This document shows, piece by piece, positions 10,925 through 24,931 of a DNA stretch of 64,000 nucleotides (within the stretch, counting starts at the first letter, position 1; each line of letters begins with the position of its first letter). Below the pieces are notes generated by a model that made no database searches, was not told where the DNA came from, and worked only from the letters and a program-made list of their open reading frames with translations. Made by a program: the position numbers and the translations under genes. Origin of the DNA: Dictyophora rubrovolvata (lineage: Eukaryota > Basidiomycota > Agaricomycetes > Phallales > Phallaceae); NCBI GenBank assembly GCA_029959195.1, contig CP114125.1, forward strand, positions 62,001-126,000, read 5' to 3'.

Positions 10925-13495
10925 CTTGTATGGGAACGCCTGGCCGATTTTACGCAATATGTCCAGCTTTAATATGCGTTTGCTCCGGCGGAAGAAATCA
11001 GCTGTGGAATTCCCACCAATACGACGGGAAAAGAATTAGTGTTTAAGCGCGAGCGTTTACTACGGTCTAATCGGCGAATCAGGGCGCCTGTTTTTTCCTC
11101 GTTGCAGAGTCAGCAATGTCTCAAGATCTCAACCATCGGCGACTTCGTCTCCCTCTAGCCGTTCTTTCACGCTCTTCTACCTAACTACAGCTCAACGCTA
11201 TTGTCTCTGTGCACCAATTTGCTTATCGGAGGTTGGGGCGCTCGGGCAACCCAGCCTCTTTTTTCACGGTACCCCGGCTCAGACTGACAAATCATAAACC
11301 ACCCGGAAAAGCAGAGAACACGAATATGTGTATCGCTTCGTGCTGTCCCAGATAATCTGCGAATGGCTTTAGTTCCCTACACACTCGACTGGGTTGTTAT
11401 TATCACGTGAATTTAGGCTTCTAATACCTTCCACTAGTATTGAGTTCAGCGTCTAATATCGAGCGGCGTTAAACGGAGTGTTGTGATTGGGTGATTTCAC
11501 GTTGGGATAGCAGACCAAAACCCTGCACGGGCTGCTCAGTCGGGCGTGTAGGCATTATGTTGAGGGAAAAAGCAAGAAAACACTGCAATGTGCACAAAAC
11601 GTGCATGTCATTCCACACCTTCTTCGAGTTGAGCTGTTGGTCCTCGGAGCCGTCACCTGTTATTTTCAGTTGCAGTTTGGTTGCAGTGATATCGCTGTCT
11701 ATCCTAAACAAAAAAGTAAACGAGGTGCTTAGAACAGTTCTTTAGTCGCAGTGCAAATCTCAATTACCGTCACTGAGATAGGCAACTAGACTCATAGGCT
11801 GAGCTCAAACAGGCCTTTACCCGGCCTTTGACCATCCTCCAACGTCGCTCATTCGCTCAATTGTAAAAATATCCGAACAACAGGATATGACGCTTTTGAA
11901 AACTTAATCAGTTAGCTTGAAGGATCCTCCTGCAAGAAGGCATGCCAGTGAGTCAGTGACGCGGGCTGTCCTCAGAATGATTCCATGCTTCTTGCTTGCT
12001 GGCTCAGGTACGTTTATACACGTATGTACATAATTGTGAAACACATTTGTCGCCCGAGTCTTAAAATCTTTTCTTCCAGCTTCGAAAATGATCGCTTGTA
12101 TAGTTAGGCTTGTAGCTTGAAGGGTCGCTTGGTCCCCGTCGAACGAATATGGACACGGCCGTACGCGCCGTGATTTGAGTTGGTAGATGCGCAAAAACAT
12201 TATTCCGGTGCAGATATGGCAGTGGGTTAAGCTTCAAGGGCAAATGGGAAGCGAACGAACCACCCGTATGACGCAGAGAGGTCTTCTTGGTAAAGATGGT
12301 TTGTTTCCTTACTAAGAAGAAAGCAAGGGAAAAAGATATTGAAAGAGCCATCACTAACCCGAGATGAGCTTGAACTCGACTTCTAGTCTAATTTAAACAT
12401 GTATTTCGAATTCTAGCCTTCTGCAGAACTAACCCTTAGTCACTGTAAATTATTATGAGATGAGACAATCGATTGCACTTCCATACGCTGATCAAAGGCG
12501 GCTTAGCTCGCCGAGATTTTCCATTACATCATAAGTATGAAGTGGGGAAAAACATTTTCCTGAACGCTAGTTTAGTTGTCAAGGTTTTATTACAAATCGT
12601 CGAGGAAACAACCTGGAATTTAAGCTTCAGTTTTTCAACAGTTCAGCCCGACTTCCTCCTGATTCGGGTGGTTCCGGTCATATGTAATTCCATGGCCGGG
12701 GTTTAAGCAGTGTGGACCTCATCAGGCATCTTCATTTTGTAGCGTTTGTTTGAAATATTGAAGTGGAGCAGAACTTGAAATGAAACGGAACTTCGGGGGG
12801 TACCAAGTTTCGCGGTATGTATGTGTGTACTGGGAAATATATCTCCTGCCTCTCCGGATCCAGGACTCGTGGGAAAGTCCAAAATTTATCCAGTCAGGCG
12901 CACCTCGATCAATATGGCAATTCTTGCCGTTGTTGCCATGGATTTGTTATAACGAAGGTATCGGAATCGGTGCCCTCATAGTATTGACAGCCAATGAAAA
13001 AAGCCTTTTGTGGATATGTAACACCGCAAGAGGTCAGAGCTCTTCATCTGGTTTAGATTTCGATAACGAACAAAGTTCTATATTTGAATTCAGAAAAAAA
13101 AATTCCATCATGAACCTAAATTGATGGTCGCCTTGATCGTTAGACCATGTGGCGGGACTGTGGGGAAGATATGCCTTACTAAATATACTGCCGAAAAAGA
13201 TCTAGAATCCAAAAAAGCTAAACGCAATTGAAATCCCGAAGGGGTTGGGAACCAATCGCATTATTCCCCTAGTTCCCAACGAAAAATCCAAATTTAAATA
13301 CGACATTCGGCCACGGAGACGCTGATTTGGGCAGCTTGAAAGGGCTTTTCTCTTGTCCTTGATCCATCCTTCGTTCCCCTTTCACCTTTGAAACTTTCGT
13401 TCTTGCTACAACATCCTTCGTTTGTTGTATTTTTTAACCAGATTATAAATTCCTTCTTTTCTTTTTCCCTCCTTTTCGCTTCTATTTCCTTTACG
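10925..13495. other. Gene-poor stretch
   Basis: Open frames such as 11491-11745, 11904-12354 (minus) and 12780-13124 show no domain, no plausible introns and no family resemblance. Nothing supportable found apart from the C/T-rich leader just before 13496. Confidence 0.45.
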
Positions 13496-16159
13496 ATGCA
13501 CTTTCTCGCTGAAGGCCGTAACGATAGGATCCAGCGCTGGATTGCTGAGCAAACCCAATCTTCAAAATCCGAGGAATCGTCTGAAGTACTCGATACTACA
13601 AGCTCGAACGTTGCCATGACTGTACAGAAAAGCTCCACAGAGGGAAAGGGGGAGGATGGTGTCTATTGGCAAATGGAGGAATTGGAAAGAGAAATGGCTC
13701 TTACGGCCTATGCCTTTGGACGTAAAAACTGGCCTGTTAGTACAGGTTCAATCGACACCAGCATTCTAGATCTCGCAGACATAAAGCGACTGTCTCAGCT
13801 GGCTATTGAACAAGACATGCTCGAGGCCGATAATTCCAGTCTAGCTCCTCCACGCCTGCACGATAAACGAAGAGATGCTCGAATCGTATCACAGGTAGGT
13901 AATCGACTCTAAAAAATAGTAATTAAATTTTAGTTTTCTTTTTTTTTCTCTTTTGACTTTTCTAGCCCCCTGAGCTGCCTCCCACCCCTCATACTTTTGA
14001 TTTACCGTCTCCAATCATCCATCGCGCCGTCCCTGCTCCAGCTCCTATCGAAACTACATCGCGTATTTCTGACATTCCTCCGATCGCATTCGTGCTACAG
14101 GAGACAGCCTCACCCGGTTCGAGTTCCATTCACTTCACGCCTATTGTCCCAGACAATCTTGAGGCCTTTCCTTCAACACCGCGATCTTTCACGTCCTTCC
14201 TCAAACACTTGTCGGATAACAACGGTCAAAATCAAATCAAATTTCAAGAGCTGTTCCTTAGTCCCAGATTGATCACCCCCAGGGTTCCCACCAACGCGCA
14301 GAATACGCTCTTAAGCGGCGTAGTCCCTTCTCCAGCGACGCTTTATTCTTTGGAGTCCGACTCTTGTCAATCTACACCATCACTTAGCGCGTTTCCCCCA
14401 ACCCCTGCCTCAATCTTCCCGCAAAATGTTTACAGACTCGGCCTTATGAAACACGAAACGGAGACGATGCCCTCTGTTCCTGAAGCGCCACCTGGTCCGC
14501 CGATCGTAGCTGACCAAATTGTTGAGTCGCCGACCGTCGACGAAAAAGTCCTTCCCCCAGTACCCTTCCCAACCCCCGAATTCCCTAAATTCCCTACAAC
14601 CGACATCGAAACTGGTTCAGCCATAAACACCGAAAAACCCGCTCAACTGGAACGGCGAGACGCCGAGTTACTCTCGGACTCGGCCTCGGCCTCATTCACA
14701 GCTTCTGATATATTTTCCGGCCAGCTCTCTTCGCGTTTTAGCGTATTTTCATCCAAGTTTTCTAACTCATCATTAGAAGATTTAGACAAGTCAGCGAATG
14801 ATTCTAAGGGCAAGTGGACCCCGACTAGAGGGAAAGGGTACAGTCACTCGCGTTCTCGTGCTGCGTCCGTGTCGACTAGTCGTACGGGGGCAAGCAAGAA
14901 AGCTGTTCACAATCTGACCAGTGCTTCTCACTCCCGGGCTGGATCGCGCAACGAAATGGGACAACTCTTCAATGCGCGTGGTCATCATTCTAGAAATGCT
15001 TCAAAAGCAGGTTCTCGCAGCGGATCTCTCGCCACAGCAGATTTATCCCCCGGTCTCAATTCTCTCGATGCATCAATAAGTGAAGAATTATCGCTAGGCT
15101 CAGAGTCTCAGACAGACTTGGCACCCAACCATCCTATCCCGCGAACTTCCGTATCCGCCGCAGACAGCGGCGCCGTGGGCGAGTCACCAACCCACAAAAC
15201 AACGAATTTTAAGGGGCGTACATTGATTTCTCGCATAAGTATGGGTCTTAGACGTAGTCGAAGTTTTGGATCAAATAATAACGCGCGTCCCGGAATACGG
15301 AGGAACAAAACGCACGCGGCTACGCTTTCAGGGTCAAACGTTTCAGAGCACGTATACTTCAATACCAATACCGATTCCTCTACTGTTACTACAACTGCAA
15401 TCAAAAAGTCTATTCCACTTCCTGACAACGTCTCCGTGGCGACTTCTCCTACACTTCAAGGCTCTGCCGCGTTGGCGTTCTCGAACGTTTCCCTTCCTTT
15501 GAAGCAGCCCCCCCGTCTCACGTTGACCACCCAGTTCGGTTCAACAACAAGTACCCCAGTCATCCGCCATCCCCTGACTCCAAAGACACCGGCTTCTTCA
15601 ATTTCTACTTCCTTTTCGAAACTAGATTCGACACCTGCTGAGCCGCTTCCATTCATCAAATGGCTGGAGTGTCTTATTTTGCGTGGAGTCAATCAAGACA
15701 ACAAATATGATGAACCAGTAATCAAATGGTGTCAAGTAGGAATCTGTCTTAATTCAATTGGTTCGACAAAATTTGTGATGAATTATTTTTAGCAACTTGG
15801 AGAAGTTGACGATATCCTTCGTGTACGAGGGTCGGGAACTATCGTTGTATATTTCAAAGAAGAAGATGTGATGAAAAAAGTAGGTTCCTCTCCCTTTCCC
15901 AACAACATTTCACTTTCATGCGGAATACCCATGAAAAATCACATGGTTCCCAACAAACCTATTTAAGAAACCTACTTCCCTGGAACCAAATCTTCCTTCT
16001 TCTATGATATGTGATATTTGTTCTGATCACCTCTTAACACCTTTTTAGAATCGCGGCGTATTTGAGCCGCGGGAAGTAAATATTGCTGGAGTCGGCATAG
16101 TGACCATCAACTGGAGTCGCACCATGTTACCTCCCGAAAGGAAGCCGTCTTCGTCATAA
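13496..16159 (+). CDS. Ser/Pro-rich protein with C-terminal globular domain, 788 aa
   Basis: Four exons close in phase 0: 13496-13894, 13966-15735, 15793-15879, 16049-16159. The start is the ATG after a long C/T tract (13400-13490). Residues 1-133 are acidic and helical with WIAEQTQSS and LEREMALTAYAFGRKNW. Residues about 134-665 are low-complexity Ser/Pro/Thr with repeated SRAGS, SRNAS and RSRSFG motifs, likely phosphorylation sites. The last 120 residues look folded: LPFIKWLECLILRGV, VIKWCQQLGEVDDIL, GSGTIVVYFKEEDVM and NIAGVGIVTINW, an alternating strand/helix order that recalls an RRM-like fold, though RNP motifs are not evident. I do not recognise the family. It could be a cytoplasmic scaffold or RNA-associated protein; no function assigned. 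Confidence 0.8.
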
Positions 16160-19100
16160 TCTGAAGCTGTCGATTCATGACTGTATCTTGCTGAGATAAC
16201 GTCGAATGTTTTTCATGGAAAAAGTCTCTGTTCATTTTCTTCATACCTGGCCCAATGTATTTTATAGACATTCGGCTTTTCTTTTCGTATTCTGGGTAGA
16301 GGTTGCCTACCGCTTTTGCTTAAGATCTGTCCTTTTTTTCTTACGCTTACTTGTATCATTATTATGATTCTACCTATTCATTTATTTTTGAAGTTTCGTC
16401 GAGCTCGGGCGCCTTCGTTTGATTGTCCTGTTATCCTGTCACCGCCGCTCATCTGCGTTACGGTGATGGTGCCTAAATCGATAGCAGAGATTTGACGGAT
16501 GTGCGTAGTCTCGTTTCAATTTTTCCCAGGATTCCTCACATGTTTGATTTCTTTTGCCAACGACCGATTTATGTTACACAACATTACGGCAAACTCTGAT
16601 GAATACGTGTATTCTCCGAACTTCAAAGGACTATTCCGAAGCGAGATGTTTGATGTGATGCACCAGAACAGTGTTTCCCTGAGAAGTTATCTCATTAAGA
16701 ACCTATACTACAACCAATAGATGTAAGAGGATGACATTGTATTTCTAAGGGATAATTCATTATCTAGCCGAAAACACTGATAAACGCTTAGATCGTACTA
16801 AGCCTGGGAGCCACACGAAACCACAGACTACAGGCATTTCACGTCGACATGCATTTCTCAGCTTTATTGTCATCACTATCAAGTTGGTTGTTTTGTTTCT
16901 ATATTACCGCACCATCTGTCAAAACGCGTACAAGGAAGTAATGTGAGATAATAAACATGAAGTGTTCACTGTATTCACGTCCAAGTTAGTGCTAATGGAC
17001 TAGAATTCAGTTGCAAGTTGATCGCGACCGATGTGAGTTTATATTAAATATATTAAATTAATGACAGATCTTTGATCGTATGTTCATCTGATTATTACGA
17101 CCTATCTATCTCACTTTTATACATCGGGGAATGCTACGATTCTATAATTGCTGAAGATGGCCGTCGGTCGCGACTTCTAAGCTGCGCTTACGCGACACGC
17201 CACAGACCTTGAGATCTTGAGAGACAAGTGGTTCTTTCATTATACGCATGTAAAGTGGGGAGTTCCATATCAAAAGTTCACCGTAAAAGTATTGTCCTCA
17301 GGCTGGGAGAATGAACCTTTCTTGGTGCCCACATCACCGAGATATCTTGTACTTCTGTGGTGAACCAGGATAATAAACAGTGATGCTTTTATAATGGACT
17401 ATCACTGGTATCGCATTGGGGTTCTGCTGGCAATGATTATGTGCCAATGGGGTTCATCAATCATTCCTTGGACAGATACTGACCTTGGTCCCCCCCGTCG
17501 AACTGTGTCTTGTACCATCATGGCACAATATTGGGTGTCGACAACATACTCGTCCCATGTTTTACAATGCCCCTTGGTGTTCCAAGAGAGAAAAGAACAG
17601 TATCATCACAAGCCACGTTTTCTCAGTTGGCTCGCTGAATCCGCGATCCGCACATGTCGGCGGACACAAAATTGCATGATGATCGCAGCTCCATTCGAAG
17701 GTCAGGCAAACATCTTGCGACGACTGGGAAAAAGTCTGCTGGGATCTCAGCGATCAACCATTGATGTATGTATATGGATCAAGTTGATGAGTGTGCTGTT
17801 GTATTCCATTCACATGATAACCTTGTACGGCATTCAGTTAAGGATCTAACAGCCTGGATCTGGAAGGAACAAACTCGATTGTACTAGTTCAGGTCAACTC
17901 AGTAGACACACCCTCCATTCCTTATTAACCGAGAGCTTTCTGTTATTGGTCATGTGCCCTAGTGAAGCGATTAGTTTCGGGTTGGGAATGGAATAGTGCC
18001 GAGTCAATAAACCTGATAGATTAGAAGCAGCCTAGGTCGGCAGTGAATGCCGGACCTAAAAGGATACGCTTCCGCGAACATGGCACTACAACTGTGATTG
18101 CAGGGTCCGAACCAAGTTGCACCGATTAAAGAAGGTTAGATAGCAATACCAAGCCCTGCTACTGAACCGGAAACTTAATGAAGGACGAAAGGATGAGTCC
18201 AGCGATACCAATGTCCTCATAGCTTCACTGTCTAGGTAAATCAGCACACCGTCTATAACCACGAAGAATAAGTCATACCCTGTTGGGGTGAACCTCCTAT
18301 CACCTACTACCCAAACTTAAGACCACATGAATTATGCAGGAAATCCATTTCGGCCTAGCCAGCGCAAAGACAGGTTCGAGAGAAACAAGATTCGGGTGAA
18401 GCAGAGGTCTCAGTATCTCCGGGAGAGGACTTTGTGGTTGGAGTAGCATTATGGGAGGTGGGGTGATGTAGGGCTTTTAGCCGGGATCGAGAAAGGCCTT
18501 TGGTCAAAGTCAAGATGAGAGACTTGCTCGGCTTGTTGTTTTACTTCTGTGGTGGTTTAAAAGATGGATTCGACAGAAAAGAGGATAAACGCCACGTGAA
18601 TACGCGAATAACGGCCCAATGTTATAGATAGAGAGAACACGTACAGCCAAGGATCTCCATAGCCCTATAAATCAACCCAACATAATCTACAATCTCATTT
18701 AAACATCTTGCTTGCACTGAGGCATAATGCATGGCTGTAGTAGTCTTGACACAGTCAGTAGTTGAGCAAGGAATGCGCTTGAAGGCAGATTCTTGGGTTA
18801 TTAAGGTCATTGAGTTTTCCGATAGCTAGGTCCTGAGGACAGAAATGAACGACTGATCAGGCTTGCAAGTGTATAAAGTAGCTCAGCCGATCATACCATT
18901 AACTAGCTTTCCAATCCAACTCTTTTTCATAAACTCCAGCCAGGACTACTCGCGTCCTCCGCCAAACCAGCCTTTCCGTAATTGTGAACGTGCCTATTAC
19001 GCTACTTTCCTGCCAAGTGCACCGGACATTGTAAGGGATTTGAATGGCCGCCTTGTTGGGTGACAACAGCAGCATCGCGTATCGGTGCACTATTTGGGCG

Positions 19101-21310
19101 CTTTTAACGCCATCATGCTCTGATAAAGCCCAGAAGGATAATGTATGATTTGGATGTCTGAAGTGGATGGCCTTGAGTTGACGATTCCAGTTGATACTGT
19201 TGGGAGGTGTTTGGCGGTTCCGACTACAAATGCCGGACTGGCACCGACCAGGATTGGAGGTGGTTAAGAGTAAAAAGAGAATACAGGGAAAGCTCGTGGA
19301 GGATGGGTTAAAAGCGTTTCGCTATTCGTCGGGTATCACGTTTCTTGGTATAATAGACTGTGGCGGCGATGATACAAAGACTCGTTCAGCGCCCGTTGCT
19401 GTGTGAATTGTCAGGTTGAACTTGATAATAAAAACAATCCTTCCACACACCATGTCACAATCAAGCGCAAGAACATCTAGTTATCCCTCCCCTATCTCTC
19501 TCTCGGCCTCCGTATTCTACGCCCACCCAACCTCAGCTCTAACCTGAGTCTGAACCTCATATTGGCAAAATAACTTGATACCAGGATCTTTTTAACACAT
19601 GAGCTCCGTATAAGGTCCTTTTCTATCTTTTCGCCTTGTCCAGCCTTCTGCTTTTCCCTTTCTGAAACCGGGAAGAGTATTCTGCATCGCCTTCGTAGGG
19701 GTGAAGAAATGTTTGAAAGATGAGGAAGAACCTGAAAGGATGACAAGCTGAGTATGAAGGAGCCAAAACGCTAGGGAGGAAGAAAAGGAGGGGCTGGTGT
19801 TTGAAATTGGGATGCGTGGGCTGATGCTTCATGGTCGGGTTTGTTACGAGAGGAAAGGAATTGTGAAGCGAGTTACTTTGGCTGTATATTGGAACTGCTA
19901 CAGTTTCCGAATGAAGGTACTAATCTAAGAATATACTTAGATCAGGCGAGACACGGGCACAGACACAAGTATCAACGTTACCCCGGTTTGCGACAGTGCT
20001 AAGAGTTCATGACACTTCAAATGAATAACGACGTCTTTCGAAGGCTATAGAATACAAATATTAATCTATATAATAAAGAAAGACATGATTTTTAAGAAAT
20101 ACCGAAATGCTCCCGCGATCCTCTCAACAGCCAACGTGGGTGATTCTTTGAAGGCGATAGGCAAAGTAGACTGCAAATAGCAAATAGCCTATGATGTTGA
20201 CGTAGATATAGCATTAAATATCAAGACTGTTGAAACACATACCAGGGTATTGCTCTCTAACTACCTGGCTTTCTCCTTTCCAATTTCCACCTGCAGTAAG
20301 ATGACCAAACACACCGCAGTAGCTGTGATATCGTCGATGTAAATACTGCAGCCTGCAAGGAGGCAGAATGCGAGTTCTGAGTGAAATTCTGGTTCAAATG
20401 CTAAGGTTGTACTGGCCTACGTCGATCATGATGCACCTCCGACGGATGACCTTTGCGTTATTGTCCTCGAACTCATTGTAGCTTGTCGTAATAGTATTTA
20501 AAAATCAACTATTCAAGTGTTGATATTCAATGCCGCCCACTTCGTTTGTCAGTCCGCGTTTGCTATCAAGCCGACACGAACCCAACGCCACCTGTTCTTG
20601 CGTCAGGCAAGAATTTCAAGATGAAACGCTTCAACATGTCACATCCTTTGACCAGGCGACTAGTCGATTAAATTATCCGAAGAAAGAGGAATAAATAGTA
20701 GAAAAGAGGGGGGAGACAAGTTGGAGAGAAGAGTAAGCATCCGTTGTCGTTACGTAAGTAGTGAAAGATCGGTCCGAAAATATGATCTTTGTGCGATGTG
20801 AACGCTTCCTCCAATGCCGATCATTTGGACACTAAAGTGCTAATTATCCTGGTACAATTAATATAGTAACGTAAGTCCAACGACTTATTTTCAAGCGTCT
20901 TTTAACATCACCGTTCCATACGCTACCTAGCGGCAGCACCTGCTTTTCGTTGTCGCGAAGGCATCGCCGCGTATTAAGTTTTGGACGACGAACCGCTCCC
21001 AGATTCCATGGTTAGCTTTATATCGTTTTCAGCATTATATAACTAAATGACTTACTAGTTCGGAATCATTCTAGTGTAAAACCATTCGATATTACCGTCC
21101 AGGGTCTTCGAAAGTCAGGAGCCTCAACACTATAGGCTGGAAGCTTGCATTAGCTTCTGTCAAAAATGACCTCTTAGATGCATACTTAGCTTTAATCTTA
21201 TCATGGATCAATGACCACGGAGATTAAGATATGGTATGCACCAGCGGAACTAGACATTCATACGTTCAAGCGTTTAATCTTTACTTGAAATACTCCAAGA
21301 GTTAATAACC
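16160..21310. other. Long gene-poor region
   Basis: About 5 kb without a defensible gene. The longest frame (17394-17849) has no recognisable domain. Polypurine runs occur near 20700. Short unexplained frames are also present at 18622-19090 and 19492-19832. No terminal repeats or element-coding segments were recognised. Confidence 0.45.
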
Positions 21311-22336
21311 ATGCTAGTGATTGTACCGTCTTCTACTGGGGGCGCGACAGCCTACGTCGCTTTGACGTTATTCATAATCTATACACTCTTCAGCTGGCAC
21401 AGAAAACGGTAGCCTTACCTCAGGAAGATTATGACAGCTAACTTTTAGCTCTCCCAAGTTCGACTATGCCAGTCAGGTCTAAAACTCCCGCCAGGTCCCC
21501 CACGACATTTTCTCATTGGCAATCTCTGCGACACAGGCCCCGACAGGAAGAATGGTTGACTTATCATCGTTGGGCCAAAGAATACGGTATTTATGAGAGA
21601 TTTCCCCTCACGATTTGCGCAGGAGACTTGGTATATGTGTCTACACTAGCCACATCAATCCTCTATGTAAACTCGCATGAAATGGTGCAAGAAATATTTT
21701 GATAAAAGGGGGAATATCTATTCATACAAATATAGATCAGCTGTACTGAATGATTTGTGAGGCCCCTTTATAAGATCTTTCTTTCCTTTCGCTGAATCAG
21801 ACTTGAATATGTCAGACTCGAATTGGATTGGGTCTTTATACTATTTGAATCACCCGACGAAAGGTGGCGTCGTTATAAAGCCTGTTTCAAATCAGAATGC
21901 TGTACAAAATTCATCAGGACGTTACGTTGGAATGTGGATATCAGCCTCACGTGCTCTCCGTGGATGATCTTGGTGGTGGATATTTCGTTCCAGAATCCAA
22001 AGGGTACCCTTGTTATTCCGAATTCTTGGTAAGGTGTAGCCGTGCTGCCGTCTTAAGTCATATCATATCGTGATTTACCTCACGTTTCTTTCTCTTGTAT
22101 ATATAGGACGTTACTCCGGAATGCGTCAATCTACGGAGATAAATTCAGACCAGAGAGATTTCTTCAAGATGGTGAGAACGTCGGAGTGCCTGCACTTAAT
22201 CATGCTTTTGGTTACGGACGAAGGTTTGTTTTTGTTTCACGCTTTGCTCTATTATATTTGCATAGACGACCGAAATCTTTCAAATGCCGGATTGTCCCAA
22301 GGTCCAAGAAGGTCTCAAAGCTTTTGGAAGAGCTAA
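21311..22336 (+). pseudogene. Cytochrome P450 relic (internally deleted)
   Basis: Remnant of a second P450 of a different family from that at 8327-10924. Starts with MLVIVPSSTGGATAYVALT and a hydrophobic anchor; after an intron come LKLPPGPPRHFLIGNL, EEWLTYHRWAKEYG, DLVYVSTLATSILYVNSHEM and, in other frames, a worn C-helix DERWRRYKACF. Then the protein jumps to KGTLVIPNSWTLLRNASIYG, DKFRPERFLQDGENVGVPAL and NHAFGYGRRF, missing everything between the C-helix and the segment after ExxR (I-helix and ExxR absent). The heme cysteine region after FGYGRR is not recoverable. Frame changes occur at about 21500, 21700 and 22200. Dead gene. Confidence 0.85.
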
Positions 22337-22623
22337 ATCGCGAGATTAACCGTGCATTCAAATAATACATATTTATCGATTCAATGCACTGCTAGTGGGC
22401 TATTATATTTTCGCGTTTTGCTTGTACTTGTCGCTGCTAGCTGTTGAACGAGCTCCAAGGAATTCACATAATGATAGTCAATAAACTTCAATATATATGA
22501 TGTGCAACAAAATCGAGCGCAATGACGAATAACTAATGACAAAATGATAAATGCATATTTAACCAGGAACCGCAATCGATCACTGAAGAAATTTTGACAG
22601 TAATTTTCGAAACCACATCAGGC

Positions 22624-24931
22624 CTATGATTGACGATGATGATGATGCCTCTTAGTCGTAACCTCATGCACGACCCTCCAGTTCTTGACCAAAGTCCTCC
22701 TAATAGGATCAACACCACTCCCACTGGTGCTATCGCCACTATTACTCGAATTCCAAGTATGATACTCGTGTGTTACATCATCTAAAATCTCACGCGCCGT
22801 TCTTTCGTCGCTCGGTGCGAAAGGTTTGTTGAAATCTGTGAAGATGTAGGAGTGGGGGCCTGGCGTTGGGTGCTGAGAAGAGCGTGTTAGATTGGTGGAT
22901 TATAAGAAACATTTCTGGCTTACGGCTGTTACTTCGTGCAGTTCGCGCTGGATTGCTAGGCAGAATTTGTCTAGGTCTAAACGTAAAAGTGGAGGGGATG
23001 AGTATATCGTGCAAAGTTGGAAAGAGGGACGTTTTTAGACGTACCTAGATCGTTTTCGTCGTAATTGAAGGGGTTTTCGCTGAGAAAAAAAAAAAAAGTT
23101 AGATTGGAATAGGACGCGGTATGTTGATACTAGGAACGGAACGTACATCTCTTGACCTATTTCAAGGAATCCGAGAAGGAGGAACGAGGCGAAGCATGTA
23201 CCACTGCGGAAAGGAAAATTGACTGTTAGTCGTCGGAAAGTGATATGGCTGGGCTTACGGTATAGTCCACCATTCAAGAGTCGATACAATTTGGAACTAC
23301 CACATGGTGACATGTGAGTGCGAGTTTGGATCAAAGCCACTAGGTACGTACGGGGAGAAAAGCGAGATAAAGCCATAACGACATTCTTAAATGTGCCTAC
23401 ATGTCTAAAGTCAGCTCTCAATCCCATGAAATTCACCACAACGCGCACGCACCTGATAAGCGAATGGAATAGGTGTATTCTGCACCCTCTCCAAGTTATT
23501 AACCGTATCTTGCAACGTCCCCAAATTGTTAATGAAACCAGTAGCAATCGCAGGTTGAACGACACCGGGTTTGGCGAGTAAGAACTGGACATAGGAATGG
23601 AGGTATAGCGTGATTTGAAGTGGGATGTTGGATGATATGGGAGGTGGAGTTTTCTTGTGGCCTGATAAAGTTCGGGAACCCAACTCCGCGTCAATCTCGG
23701 CATCGGCCGTAGCGTTGGTGGCTTGATTCGGGGAAAGGTACCGTTTGTAGAGCCATTTTGGGAAAAGGATAAAGGGTTTGAAGATTAGGAGGATTGGGAG
23801 ATGGTCGTAGATTGTCGGTTGGGGTGGGTTTCGTGCCGGTTTGAGGGGCACCTCGCATACAACCCGTGGAAGGGCCTTTTCGGGGTCGTACTGGTGGTGG
23901 TGTTTGTGGTGGGAATGACGTTTTTGGTGGGCGTGGTTGAGGGTTAGTGTGGACGTCGGAGTGGACCGTGCTGAGTCTGCTAGTTTTTCGTGTTCCGTCC
24001 ACATTGGGAGAATGTCGTGATCTGTGAGCGATTGTGAGAGATCGCTGGACCCGGAAGACTCCGAGATGCTGTGGTGTCGTGGCAGGAAAGCGATTAGAGG
24101 GTAGAGGTCTTGGTAGTATATTCCGGCTTCGCCGCGGAGGGCGTGCTACGTATTGAGTGAGATCGGGTGCGACTCAGAGATGAGTTGCGAACTTACTTTG
24201 ACTGCGACGGCGAAAGCTTGAATCTAGAATAAAATTTAAAGGATAAATATAGATATGCGCATTGGGTAACCGAATGGTCTACGTGCCAAGTTAATCATAG
24301 AGCGTTTCTCAATGATGGCCTTTAAACGATCCCTTCTGACCTCATCTGGGTCTGGGTCTGTATCGTTTGCCGTTTTTATTCTTTCCGTTGGGATGTGGAT
24401 CCAAATCTGAAGTGGAGCAATGAACTGAGCACAAGAGAGCTGCCAGTAGCGGAACCTACTAATTGTGCCAGATTTCTAGACGCAATGGCAATATTCGTCC
24501 ACAACCTCCGGCCATCTTGATACCGCTCGTATGCTGACGATGTCCGGAAGCTTATCTAGAAATGAATGCATAGGGCTGCAATGAATAAATAAAACTAGGC
24601 CGGGTAATCGACTTACCACCAAACCCAACACGGTACCCAACACTGTTATGAGTGAATTGGATATGCCCAGTTTATGTCGTGTGAGCTGTGTTATGCTTGC
24701 AACCACTGAATCATAAAATTAAATCATCTCGTTCCAGGGAGTCATTAGAATGTACACATACTGGTAGATATCAGCGTGAAGAACAATGTCTCTGGCCAAA
24801 TGTCTAACGACACAAAATGGTTACATCCAGCTGCATCGGAATGAGGACTACACATTCATACCATTGAGAACAGTAGCATTGAACTTCTTCAAGGACCATC
24901 TCCCTTGTACAAAGGGACTAGCAACAACCAT
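22624..24931 (-). CDS. Bestrophin-family (RFP-TM) anion channel-like membrane protein
   Basis: Start MVVASPFVQGRWSLKKFNAT at 24931, spliced to IWPETLFFTLIST, then SITQLTRHKLGISNSLITVL, GTVLGLVISFRTSSAYERYQ, DGRRLWTNIAIASRNLAQL, TERIKTANDTDPDPDEVRRD, IQAFAVAVKHALRGEAGIYY and a His-rich loop (HAHQKRHSHHKHHHQYD near 23900). Later come PIPFAYQ, TFASFLLLGFLEIGQEIENP-like sequence near 23160, PFNYDEND, FCLAIQRELHEVTA and the tail SYIFTDFNKPFAPSDERTAR, stop at 22624-22626. The TSSAYERYxxGRRLW, FLEIGQE and PFxYDxND motifs define fungal bestrophin-like chloride channels. Around nine short introns; I did not verify every junction between 23580 and 23050. Probably a plasma-membrane or organellar anion channel. 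Two long loops (His-rich and Pro-rich) are lineage features. Confidence 0.85.

Noticed and set aside
17394-17849. 151-aa open frame as a gene
   Set aside because: No recognisable domain, no plausible flanking introns and biased by chance openness in a gene-poor stretch.
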